From Solen grandis (Eukaryota; Mollusca; Bivalvia; Adapedonta; Solenidae), in NCBI GenBank assembly GCA_021229015.1, contig CM037777.1:65441946-65505945 (forward strand): a stretch of DNA of 64,000 bases. The letters are read 5' to 3'. Positions within the stretch are counted from its first letter, which is position 1. Each line of letters starts with the position of its first letter. This document shows positions 45,980 through 56,700 of this stretch, piece by piece. Position numbers and translations under genes: made by a program. The notes below the pieces were generated by a model that was not told where the DNA came from, made no database searches, and was given only the letters and a program-made list of their open reading frames with translations.

Positions 45980-47301
45980 TTTAGCTCACCTGAGCCAGAG
46001 GCTCAAGGTGAGCTATTGTGACCGGTCTTCGTCCGTCGTCCGTCCGTCCGTCCGTCGTCCGTCCGTCGTCCGTCGTCCGTCCGTCCGTCGTCCGTCAACA
46101 TTTTGCTTCAAACGACATCTCCTCCTTAACCGCTTGGTCAATTTTGATAAAACTTTACAGGGATGTTCCTTGGGTGGTCCCCTTTCAAAGTTGTTCAAAG
46201 AATTGAATTCCATTTGGAATTCTGGTTGCCATGGCAACGGAAAGAAAAAACTTAAAATGTCTTCTTCTCCAAAACAACCAACTGAATTTCAAAATGTTTT
46301 GGCACAGATGTTCCTTTGGTAAGTGTCTACCAAGATTGTTCAAATTATTTGGATCCGTAAAAAAACATGGCCGCCAGGGGCGGGGCTTATTTGCCTTATA
46401 TGTATATAGAGAAACCTTTAAACAACATCTCCTCTGAAACAACTGGACAGAATTTGATTAAAATTGGCAGGGATGATCCTTGGGTCAACCTTCACAAAAG
46501 TTGCTAAAATAAACTTGATCCATGTAGAACTCTGGTTGCCATGGCAACAAAAAGGGGAAAAAAATGAAAACTTTAAAAATCATCTTCTTCAAAACTACTG
46601 GCCAGATTTTAAAATAAATTGGTACAGATGTTCCTTGGGTCAACCTCTACCAAAGTTGCTAAAATTATTCCGATCTGTAAAAAAACATGGCCGCCAGGGG
46701 CGGGGCTTATTTGCCTTATATGTATATAGAGAAACCTTTAAACAACATCTCCTCTGAAACCACTGGACAGAATTTGATTCAAATTGGCAGGGATGATCCT
46801 TGTAAACTTGACCATGTAAACTCTGGTTGCCATGGCAACAAAAAAACAAGAAAAAAAGAAAACTTTAAAAGTCATCTTCTTCAAAACTACTGGCCAGATT
46901 TTAAAATAAATTGGTACAGATATTCCTTGGGCCAACCTCTACCAAAGTTGCTAAAATTATTCTGATCCGTAAAAAAACATGGCCGCCAGGGGCGGGGCTT
47001 ATTTGCCTTATATGTACATAGAGAAACCTTTAAACAACATCTCCTCTGAAACCACTGGACAGATTTAGATTAAACTTGGCAGGGATGATCCTTGGGTCAA
47101 CCTTCACAAAAGCTGCTAAAATAAACTTGATCCATGTAGAACTCTGGTTGCCATGGCAACAAAAAGAAAAAAAATATGAAAACTTTAAAAATCATCTTCT
47201 TCAAAACTGCTGGCCAGATTTTAAAATAAATTGGTACAGATGTTCCTTGGGTCAACCTATTTATCTCAGGTGAGCGATTTAGGGCCATCATGGGCCTCTT
47301 G
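45980..47301 (+). mobile_element. Full-length AGCTCACC-family element
   Basis: The 5' hairpin AGCTCACCTGAGCC...GGCTCAAGGTGAGCT is followed by CCGTCCGTC-rich DNA. The interior is three ~300-bp tandem units starting CATGGCCGCCAGGGGCGGGG (46368, 46684, 46979), each containing AAACAACATCTCCTCTGAAACC, TTGGCAGGGATGATCCTTGG and GGTTGCCATGGCAAC. The 3' end reads TCAGGTGAGCGATTTAGGGCC, ATCAT, GGGCCTCTTG then T. No coding capacity; the eight or so ORFs over it are shadows. Confidence 0.88.
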
Positions 47302-47340
47302 TTTTTAATTATTTTAAGGTTACCCTTAAACATTCCGTGT

Positions 47341-47523
47341 TTCAATTGACCAGTCGCCAGACCGCCTTAAACTGAATATGTGTATTGGTTTAGCCAATGG
47401 CAGGTTGGACAAGGCTCCGACAAACAAATGCATGTGAATCTTGTTTCTATTAATTTCTTATGTACAATTACCTCCGACAAACATTCGGAGCATGGTTATA
47501 CCAGTTTTGGCGACTGGTTAATT
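47341..47523. mobile_element. Short MITE-like element
   Basis: AATTGACCAGTCGCCAGAC at the left and GTTTTGGCGACTGGTTAATT at the right form an inverted repeat of ~19 bp with three mismatches, 183 bp apart outside to outside. An internal hairpin CTCCGACAAACATTCGGAG is seen. Confidence 0.5.
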
Positions 47524-47659
47524 CACATCTTTTACTTTCTTACCACATGTTGATAGTTGTGATTTTTTGTTTTGCTGTGTTTTTAGCGTCCTAACAAAAC
47601 GCTTATTAAAGGTTTTTCTTTATTAAGCTTTTATTCTAACATTTAGTGTCATAAATATA

Positions 47660-48179
47660 AAAGGCATGCCTGCTAGTGGGCGAGGCTTACTTGCATTATA
47701 ATCTAAATGAATAGCCTATGGATAAAACTTAAAACACTCTTCTCAAAAAGTACACATACACTGGCAATTTAAAAAAAATGAGTCACTTATTTTTCCAGAT
47801 TAAAATGGGATCACTTAAAAAATCTTCTGTAACACCAGAAAGGCTACAGCTTAAATATTTGGCATGAAGCATTGTCTAATGGAACATATCGAAAGATAAA
47901 CGGCCACAACCCAGGGGACAGTTATTTTACATAGACATATATTGGATAAACATTCACATTCTTCTTTTTTGAAACTATGTCGTCTAGATCTTAGGTATTT
48001 AGTTAATTGATGAAACCATGTACTTCAGGTGATAAAATTTCGCACCACTGCATCAAGGGTGAAATATTTTTAAGTTATACTAGAATTATTGTCTATTTTT
48101 TATTTTAAAAAAAAATTGAAAATAAAATTGTAGCCGTGATACCAAAGGCGAGTCATTCAGGGCCATCATGGCTATCTTG
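47660..48179 (+). repeat. AGCTCACC-family 3' part
   Basis: A diverged body ending GGCGAGTCATTCAGGGCCATCATGGCTATCTTG then T (48176-48179). Confidence 0.65.
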
Positions 48180-49631
48180 TTTATTGTAACTTCCTTTATC
48201 AATGAATCTATGCTTTAAGGTGCTGATCATTAATGTATATGCCTGTATAAACTATTTTGATACAGTTTACAACTGATAAAATCAGACCTGAACAAGCTTT
48301 TGTCAGTAAGAAATAAAATAAAGGTGAAGAAAAAATTGTTTGTCCTAACTACAACGAGCAGATAACTGCTCATTATATGATCAGCCTGGAACTAAATTAG
48401 GTTTTATGCAGCGGATTATCATAGATTTTTTTATAGTTCATAGGATAATTTATAACATTACACTGCTTTTAAATAAGAACATTTGGAGGTACTCTGAAAT
48501 ATTTGTTAAATCATTTCATATTCTGATTTTAATCATTTTACAATTTTTTTATGGTGCAGGTAAGCCTGTTTACGATAATGGTCAGTCGTGTCTTTTGTAT
48601 AATTAGTCTAGTCATTCTTTACTGTACATTTTGTTTTGAATATATATAGACATTATTTTAAAATTGTACCTTTTTTTGCTACATTCCTGTTGTTGTACAC
48701 ATCTCGTGGACTATTTTCTTATTTGCAAAATAAACCTTGTTAAAAACATTGCCATTCATCATTGTTCACTACCAAAATTAGACATGTTTTTTTTACAATT
48801 ATTTACAACAATGCTTTTATAACCTATCATAACATTAGAGTCTTTGAAATGTGTTTTGCATATATTTCCATTTATAAGTTTCTTAATTGAAGTATATTTA
48901 TGCATGAATGAAAATCTCGTTTTTCTTTCATCCTACGCTACGCCGAATATCTTTTTTAAAGATATTTCTTGTTTAGGATATTCCAATTTAAAATGGGTGT
49001 TTAAGTTGTATATATCTTTCTACTTGGTATAACAGGTTTATCTTTCAGTTTAAACATGAAAGGTGTCACAGTAAAGAAAAATTAAAACTTCCATATCAAT
49101 TTAGGAATGTTGTTTTTGCAATAAGGATTAAAACAACTAAATAAGAAACAGGCGTATGTCTATTTTTAGACCATAATTTCCCCTAAATTGTGAAAGTGGA
49201 CTCGGCCTTCAGGGAAGGTAACTTCTACGGAGAAGTTTTGCAGCTTAGTGTGCGGATCTGGAAACAATAATATACGCGATTTATGATCTTTCGGTTTCTC
49301 TTTTTTACACATGACATGTCTTTACTTAAAAAAATCAGCAAGTGCATAGTATTTAATGGAAGTTGGTAGATTAGCTTTTCTTTTAGTTTGTAAATTGTTA
49401 TATAGTCTTCACAATACCTCCCATAATCTTGGTATATAAACATTTTTGATAACGTTTCGAACTTTATGATAGTTTCAAACTGGTTTACATGTTACAATAC
49501 ATAATTATTTAGTTACGCCGAATATCTTTTTTAAAGATATTTCTTGTTTAAAATAAATATGTTTGACGTTGATAAACATTGTTTTAAGATATACAATTGT
49601 GTGTGTTTTTTTTAAATTTTTTTTTATTTAG
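48180..49631. other. Intron 2, last part
   Basis: A 36-bp direct repeat, at 48939 and 49516, contains the perfect hairpin AATATCTTT-TTT-AAAGATATT. 49005-49140 is a diverged copy of 45160-45280. No exon. Confidence 0.5.
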
Positions 49632-50260
49632 GGTCTTACGTCTATTCCGACAAACCTATAGCCGTCGTCGTTGGTTCTCGGCTCTTCCAACAGACATCTC
49701 AAACTTTCCACATGGTCGAACAACTAGGGTCAACAACTTCAATGGCAACAGAATTTCGATTTAACACCATCGGTAGGTCAACATATGGTGATATACTTCA
49801 CATTACAAGCTCCGCACTGAAGACGGTGGTTACAATGGATGGGTTTCCGACCGTAGAACTTCAGACAAGGGGACAGACCATTCAAAGGCGTGTATACATG
49901 GGAACCAGCGTTGTCATTCAATCAACAAAACCTATCCAAGTGATGTTATTCACAGGTATTCACCCACAAGAATCATTTGCCGTAGCAATGTCGCTGATCC
50001 CCGGAAAAGGGCAATATATGGGTACGTTTAACTTCAAGTGTCCCACGAATGACTCTACGATGCAGTTCCTGGAGTTGTCTGGTACACCCTATATAACGGA
50101 TGTGACGTTCAGATCAGAGACTAACCTGCCGTATGACGTGTACTCTGTTCGGAACTACACGGCACCAAGTGCTTATGTAAAAGGGACGGCAAATGAAGCA
50201 TACGGTGTTTTGTACGAATGTAACACAATCCTGCATCAAATTGGTCTAACTGCGCCAACA
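49632..50260 (+). CDS. IgGFc-binding-like gene, exon 3
   Basis: Acceptor TTTTTTTATTTAG and donor GTGAGTACC. The split Gly codon joins it to exon 2. Encodes ~209 residues with two hallmark motifs of the IgGFc_binding (FCGBP N-terminal) domain: SYVYSDKPIAVVVGS (family 'T.V.S.KPVAVF.G') and FHMVEQLGSTTSMATEFRF (family 'DHLVEQL.P...WG..F'). Later strands IQRRVYMGTSVVIQSTKPIQVMLF are typical too. Two more sequons, NDS and NYT. Ends phase 0. Confidence 0.9.
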
Positions 50261-50924
50261 GTGAGTACCATAAATATTTTGTTTGAATTCCCATAGATAT
50301 TTTCTCACTCGAAAAATAATAAACAAAACATTTTTTTCAAAAGTAATGTATGTATGGTTATGCTCTTCTATGACAAGGATTCGGAATAATGGCAATTTGA
50401 AAATATATTTTTTTAAATAATTACAGCCTATATATTTTGTGGTTTAATAACATTGACACTTAACCACAACTCCGTCGCACTCTCTTCACTTTTAGGATGC
50501 TGCAAACCCCACCGACTGTTTACACCCAGAAGTGCAATTCCATTGCAATAAATTTGAATGCGCATTCAGTCTTCAAACGATAAGGTTCACAATATATTAC
50601 AAGTTGTTAAAACGTTCTATGGTCATTTATCATCGGCTACTCTTTTGTTACTAAACTAATTGGCAATAAAATTACTATTATAACTAATTGCAATTCTTGT
50701 TGGACAGAGGACGAAAATTGCAATAAACGTCAAATGCACGCTCAAAGCTTAAACAACATTTTACATTTCCTGAAAATCGAATCATTTTAGTGCAAAATTA
50801 ATGAGGTATATGCACATATTTTTTTTTCACTAACACTCTTGCTGTTAATTATTACGAAATGGCAAGAACAGCAACGTGTAAGCTTAACCAAAACATTATG
50901 TAGAGCATTATGCATCATTGTGAA
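50261..50924. other. Intron 3, start
   Basis: No exon or repeat recognised. Confidence 0.4.
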
Positions 50925-52665
50925 TTTAGCATTATTGCAACATATAACAATAGCATTTGATAAGGTTTGGCACTATGGTCTAATTCTCAAACTAAAGTCT
51001 GTTGGCATCAATGGCAATCTTCTTAACTAGTTTTCGAGTTATCTCAGAGATAGGGAACAACAAGTTCTCATTAATGGCGCTTCTTCATCTTTAAGAAAAA
51101 TCAAGGTTCAATCCTAGGTCCTTTACTATTTCTCACATATATTAATGACATCGTTAATGATTTAAATTGTAATGCCCGTCTTTTTGCTGATGATACAAGT
51201 CTTTATGTTTTAGTCGATAACCCATATGAATCAGCTTATTTACTAAATAATGACTTATGTAAGATCGATCAGTGGGCAAAAATTGGCTGGTCACATTTAA
51301 CCCCCTTAAAACACAATCTTTAACAATATCTAGAAAGGTTAACAAACCAGTCCACCCCCCATTATTCATGAAAAACCAAAACATCTCCCAAACAGCTGTA
51401 CAAAAACACTTAGGTTTATTTTTATCAAATGATTGTTCTTGGCATGCACATATAAATTATGTTAAAGAAAAAGCATGGAAGCGAGTGACTATTATGAGAC
51501 GTCTTAAATTTACACTAGATCGCAAATCCTTAGAAACTTTATATATATCTTTTATAAGGCCCCTCCATGAATATGGAGATGTCATTTTTGATAATTGTAA
51601 AGTGAAAAAAATGATTTAGAAAAAATACAGATTGAGGCAGCTAAAATTGTTACTGGTTGTACCAAATTAGATTCGATAGATAAGCTGTGCAACGAAACCG
51701 GTTGGCTAAGCCTAGAAAACAGACGTCACATACACAAACTAGTCTTATTTTACAAAATACTTCATCTTTTAACCCCTTCCTATCCTATCCTTTCTACCAG
51801 AGAGAACGAGTGATATGTATTATACATTACGTAATAGAGATAATATACCAATGTTACCATGTAAAACATTTTTGTTTTATAGCTCCTTTTCCCCATTCGC
51901 CATTAGAGCCTGGAACTCTCTACCTGCACACTTAAGGCAGGCCAAACTATTAACACGTTTAAAACACACTTATCTAATCTATTCCCAGCCAGAAGTGTTC
52001 CGGACTCTTACTACACAGGATCTTGCAAATTTCAAATCTTACTTACTATACTTAGAACTGAATGTAGTTCCTTAAATAGTCATCTCTTTGTTTAAAACAT
52101 CGTTCACTCTCCATTTTGCCTGTGTGGAGTCGAAGAAACTTTAACACATTATCTTTTACAGTATCCAAACTATGCAAACGCTCGCTCTCAAATTAGTAAT
52201 AATCTATTAGTAATATTGCCCTGAATACCACTATAACTTCCCACTTACTTATCTACGGCAGTGAACTCCTTATTGATGATCAAAACAAACGTATATTCTG
52301 TGATGTTCAGAAATACATTGAGAATACTAAGCGATTTAGTTAAAGCTTTACCCCACTCCTCTTGCCAGGAAACCCTATTTCTACTTTAAAATTTGCTTCA
52401 TTCAGCAGAGTTTCCTTCATTATTACTTTTTGTTATTGTTATCTATCTTACTCCTTTTTATTTTATTTTTTTAATTCTGTCTAAACAGTACTTGATATTA
52501 TCTTTGGAGCTCAACAACAATTATGTGTAAATACATAATGCATTGTAACATTTTATCACGGGAGAAGGCTTAAATAAGCTTCGGCTTCCCACCCCATCCC
52601 AAAACTGCATTGTCAAATTGTAAACTTGCTATGTACTTGATTCAATAAATATGTTTAAACCAATA
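50925..52665 (+). pseudogene. Decayed 5'-truncated non-LTR retrotransposon (Jockey/CR1-like)
   Basis: The reverse transcriptase is broken by frameshifts and stops: IAFDKVWHYGLILKLKSVGI (~50950), [15 protein letters not shown] then [11 protein letters not shown] with the catalytic ADD (51130-51210), a thumb region to ~51620 (ISRKVNKP...HLGLFLSNDCSWHAHI), then AIRAWNSLPAHLRQAK (~51900) and a C-terminal FCLCGVEETLTHYLL motif (~52117). The palm starts at 'AFDKVW', so everything upstream of it is lost. The 3' UTR hairpin-like GGCTTAAATAAGCTTCGGCTTCCC and a terminal AATAAA near 52645 mark the 3' end. It inserted into intron 3 of the IgGFc-binding-like gene, in the same orientation. Confidence 0.87.
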
Positions 52666-52948
52666 GTATTTTTTTTAGTCTTGATCTTGCTTTAAATGTC
52701 AGTTCAGTTGACTATTTGACTACTTGCAAAGTTTCATTAGAATTGTATATAGAGTGAGTGTTTAATTTTGTGTCTGGCCATTAATTTTTGTAACATCGAT
52801 GTAGGTCTAAATACCCAAAGGGAAACACTAATTTTTTTACAACGAATTAGATGTTGATGTACCTAGAATAGTTTGAAATATACGCCAAATACAAACAGCG
52901 ATGCTACCATCAGGAGTTGATTTTGTGATATAGACATTTTTTTTGCAG
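52666..52948. other. Intron 3, end
   Basis: Nothing beyond the polypyrimidine tract at 52938-52946. Confidence 0.4.
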
Positions 52949-53036
52949 ACCACACCTTGTGTGATATCGTCAATGTTTCCTGGGGACGGTGTTAACAACG
53001 ACTGCGATGGTGGAACGGACGAGGATCAATGTGTCG
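52949..53036 (+). CDS. IgGFc-binding-like gene, exon 4 (metal-binding motif)
   Basis: Acceptor CATTTTTTTTGCAG and donor GTAATGTC. 29 codons, TTPCVISSMFPGDGVNNDCD then GGTDEDQCV. The PGDG-x-NNDCDGG-x-DED core is the short acidic Ca/metal-binding motif (MopE-like or thrombospondin-3-like, consensus DG.DNDCDG..DE). In-phase with exons 3 and 5. Confidence 0.85.
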
Positions 53037-54201
53037 GTAATGTCAGGTGGTGGTGTTTGTACACACACCAAGACATGCACGCTTATAGATAAATAGAAAG
53101 AAAGATAAATAGATATATCGATGGTGGGCGGCTGAGTGAGTGAACGACAGCGGTAATTTAGCCCGGCATTAATGATTTGCATATTTACCGCAGCCGTTTT
53201 CACTGTACTATAGCCCTCCGCTCTCAGTAGCGTATCAATGCAATGCGGATGTGTGCATCAAGTTTACTGATACTTAAGTAAGGTCATGGCCTCCTTAGAT
53301 ATGCAATTCATGAACTGAACCCCACTCCAAGTCATTAAGAAACAAATCAATGCGCTCAAGGCACCGAGAGACTGTCGGCGGGGTTATCATGAAACAAAGA
53401 TCGAGTTCAGCCGACTTACTACTAGTAACTTAAATAACAAATTTAGCATGGTATGGGTAAATATTCAGTTCATACCTCAGGAACAACAACAAAAACAACA
53501 ACAACAAAAAAACAAAACAAAAAAAAAACCGTACATATTAGAGTTCATATTTGGTATTTCATTATGCTTAATTAAAGCCCCAGTGCGTTTTAGCTTGGAA
53601 AAATATATTTTTCAAAGTTTCTAATTAGCAAAGCCACAAATGATGTTTGATTAACCTCTTAATGTTTACTTAAGCCCACATAATGAAATATTCGGCCGGA
53701 AGTCTTAGTTGCTCAGACAGGGCAAAATAGTGAGAAAGATGGGCGGAGCTTGTTCTGAAACACACTGTTCAGTATAAAACAACGGATGTCTCGGTGTACA
53801 TGGGGTGTACATGGACTTTTTCTATAGACTGAATAAATATTGACACACGGTAGGAGAGGAGATAGGAAGAAAATCCATGAACTTCTGAAAAATCCCTTGT
53901 ATGTTGATTTTATGCTCTCATTGTTCTGAGCTAAATATAGAACGAGACAGCCACAATTTGCATTTTTTCTAATAGAATCTTTCCTGTAAATTAGGCATTT
54001 TTCAAGGTCTTACAGTGATGAAATTAAAACTGAATTATATATGCTGTAAGTGCATTCAGCTTTAGGTCTAACATCTATAAGATATTGGGACTTTAAGGTT
54101 CTCTCACTCATAAATCAATATGCAATTACTATCGTACAAAATATTGTTTCGCAGATTCAAATGATCACAATATTATTAAACATTTTGACAATGTTTTTCA
54201 G
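53037..54201. other. Intron 4
   Basis: AT-rich with an A/C-rich run near 53490-53530. No exon. Confidence 0.45.
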
Positions 54202-54472
54202 AGGATACAAAAGTCTACATACAGGCATGGAATTTACCAATGGACCCGTTGTTACCTTTCAGTCACGAGGTCAGCTTAACCGGATATTCGCGATTGAATC
54301 TGCGCATGGCCACATGCGGTACTCTATTTTTACAGCTAGATTACGAGAGTGGGGCTTCAGCGTATATCCAATTCCAGAAGAATGCAGTGTCTGCAAGTTT
54401 TTGTGATCCACTTTGCACAGCACATGAATTTGGAAGTACAGAGACACAGAACACAAATAGATATTGCGAGAT
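54202..54472 (+). CDS. IgGFc-binding-like gene, exon 5
   Basis: Acceptor GACAATGTTTTTCAG, donor GTGAGTCG, phase 1 in, phase 2 out. The peptide begins EDTKVYIQAWNLPMDPLLPF and contains RMATCGTLFLQLDYESGASA, FCDPLCTAHEF. It reads like a beta-sandwich extracellular module, but no family was recognised. If not spliced it would stop at TGA two bases into the donor, so a short isoform ending here is possible. Confidence 0.75.
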
Positions 54473-55080
54473 GTGAGTCGTCAGTTATACAAATGACATT
54501 ATGTATTGATAGATAATAATTACTGCAGCGCCTAATAACCGCGACAGTTCGAGAACATTGCTTTATTACCACGAAAAGCAAATCACTCATAATGTTTTCT
54601 CGAATGGTAGGAAATACTGTAAATCTGATACCCCCCCCCCCCCAAAAAAAAAACACAAAAAAACATTAGGGTGTATGTGTAAAGCACAATTTTCCGCTAA
54701 GCATGCGCTACATCCCATTAATATTGATGAACAAGTAAATTATTTACAGCAGTTTTCTTCTCCGCACCGAAGCAAAATAACCCAGACCGGTTTCGGGTGT
54801 TTTCGGATTCTTGAAGCTTAGTGAGGGTATAACTTTCTGTAATTTTAGAAAATGGGATTGTTTTCAATTCAATGCTAGGCTGGTAACTTTCTAAAGAAGG
54901 TTTATGTGTTGATCGTAAATGCTGGTTTTCATATTTTTGTAAAAGGCTGGGAAATAGCTCACGAAGTACTGTCGGATATTTTCGAACCGTTAAAAGGTAT
55001 TTTCGGATACCAGAAAGTCTTTACTAACCTAAACATAACATTTCATAAACTGTCTTTTACTAACCTATACTTAAAATTAA
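54473..55080. other. Intron 5, first part
   Basis: C12/A9 tract at ~54631-54652. Nothing else. Confidence 0.4.
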
Positions 55081-55082
55081 GT

Positions 55083-55625
55083 TTTATCGCCCTTCGTCCG
55101 GCGTCCGTCGTCCGTCGTGCGACGTGCGTCGTGCATCGTCAACAATTTGGCTTGTTAACACTCTAGAGGCCATATTTTTGGCATATCTTCATGAAACTTG
55201 TCAAACTGTCTTGTACTAAAATACTTGACAAGTTTTCGACATTCGTGGTCATGTCGTGGTCAAAGTGGTCGTGCATGTCAAAATTTGGACTTGTTAACAC
55301 TCTAGAGGCCATTTTTGGCCAATCTTCATGAAACTTGGTCAGAATGTTTGTCTCCATAAAATCTTGGACAAGTTCGAAATTGGGTCATGTGGGGTCAAAA
55401 AGTAGGTCATGAGGTCAAATCTTAGAAAAACCTTGTTAACACTCTAGAGGCCACATTTTTGGCCCAATCTTCATGAAACTTGGTTGGAATGTCTGTTTCC
55501 ATAAAATCTTGGTCAAGCTCGAAAGTGAGTCTTGTGATGTCAAAAAGTATGTCAATATGAAAAATCCAACATATGTTGCTCATTTATAATCAGGTGAGTG
55601 ATTCAGGGCCATCATGGCCCTCTTG
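55083..55625 (+). mobile_element. AGCTCACC-family element (lacks 5' hairpin)
   Basis: Starts TATCGCCCTTCGTCCGGCG with CGTCGTGCGACGTGCG. The interior is three ~115-bp units (CTTGTTAACACTCTAGAGGCC, TTCATGAAACTTGGTCAGAATG, AAATCTTGGACAAGTTCGAA). It ends CAGGTGAGTGATTCA, the perfect 15-bp palindrome GGGCCATCATGGCCC (55606-55620), TCTTG, then T. Confidence 0.85.
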
Positions 55626-55659
55626 TTTTTTTTCTCAATGCGTGTTAAAGAAACCAATA

Positions 55660-56100
55660 AACTTAGACATTGTCCGTCGTTGAGAATTTTCCTTAAATAA
55701 CATCTCCTAAATTGCGGAATGGATTGGCAAAACGTAGGTCAAAGGGGCTAAAAATAGTTTATAAAAATCGCGGCAAACTTTGATAAACTTTTCTTTTTCA
55801 ATAGCGCAAGGGAAACAGAACTTTATTTTTCGTGTGTGGACCTCTACCAAGTTAATTCAAACCATGATCATGGTGATTAAGATTGGCCCGCCCCAGGGTC
55901 CCTTGATTTTACATAGATTCATAAAGGAAAAACTTTAAAGTCTTCTTATCAGAAACCACAGTTAAGATATTTGATGAGTAACAAGGCATATTGGAACTAT
56001 ACCAAGTATTTTCAAATCATAACACAGATGTTAAAAATTGGCCACACTCAAGGAGTCACTTTAGCCGTCGTAGGGTCGCCTTAGGGTTATGGATAGGGTT
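55660..56100 (+). repeat. AGCTCACC-family remnant
   Basis: GTCCGTCGTTGAGAATTTTCC, AAATAACATCTCCTAAATTGCGG and later AAACCACAGTTAAGATATTTGATG match the body of this family. No termini. Confidence 0.6.
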
Positions 56101-56545
56101 TGGGTTACGTCATAAGAAAGTACATGTAATAAATACATTAATTTAATGTTTTTTTTTCGTGCGCTAACTTCTTTCACAATAAGTTTTTATCAGGGGAGTA
56201 TAACTGCACTGATAGACGAATTTAAACTAGGTAGTTTTGATACAAAACAACATTCTATACACTTACCCTAAGGCAAGGACGTGTTATCGCGATAAGAATT
56301 AAGCGAGCGCCAACGCCAACACTTTATATTTCGCTCTGCCGTGCTGTTGTTAAGGCTTCCCTGTTAGCGCGACACCAAGAAGACGCGAAATGGCAGAATA
56401 TAGCCACCATTTATCGAAAAAAAAAAGGAATTTGTTGTATCATGTAGATACCGTGTAATATATTGTAACTAATAAATTAAGTATCTTTTTTCTACGATTC
56501 AGCTTTTGCAGTCTAATTAGTAGTTGTATTTGTATCCGTTTTCAG
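56101..56545. other. Intron 5, end
   Basis: Nothing recognised before the acceptor. Confidence 0.4.
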
Positions 56546-56700
56546 AGACATATTTTCCTACAGCGTTTTCCAGCTGGTTGGGTATTTTTGTGTCGCATTC
56601 ACGCATGACATTTCCACGTGCTTAATCAACTACGCCATCCAAAGTACTTTTACTAAAGCTACTGTCAAAGTTTTGGACGCACCGGCATTCTTCTGGTTTG
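56546..56700 (+). CDS. IgGFc-binding-like gene, exon 6
   Basis: Acceptor TTGTATCCGTTTTCAG, donor GTGAGTAG, phase 2 in, phase 1 out. The peptide IDIFSYSVFQLVGYFCVAFT and onward to LDAPAFFWF has no stop. It continues the unrecognised extracellular region of exon 5. The gene is incomplete at this end: no in-phase terminal exon was seen from 56701 to 64000. Confidence 0.7.

Noticed and set aside
46013..47345. Cluster of ORFs of 62-97 codons
   Set aside because: All fall in the three tandem units of the AGCTCACC-family element and recur in each unit.
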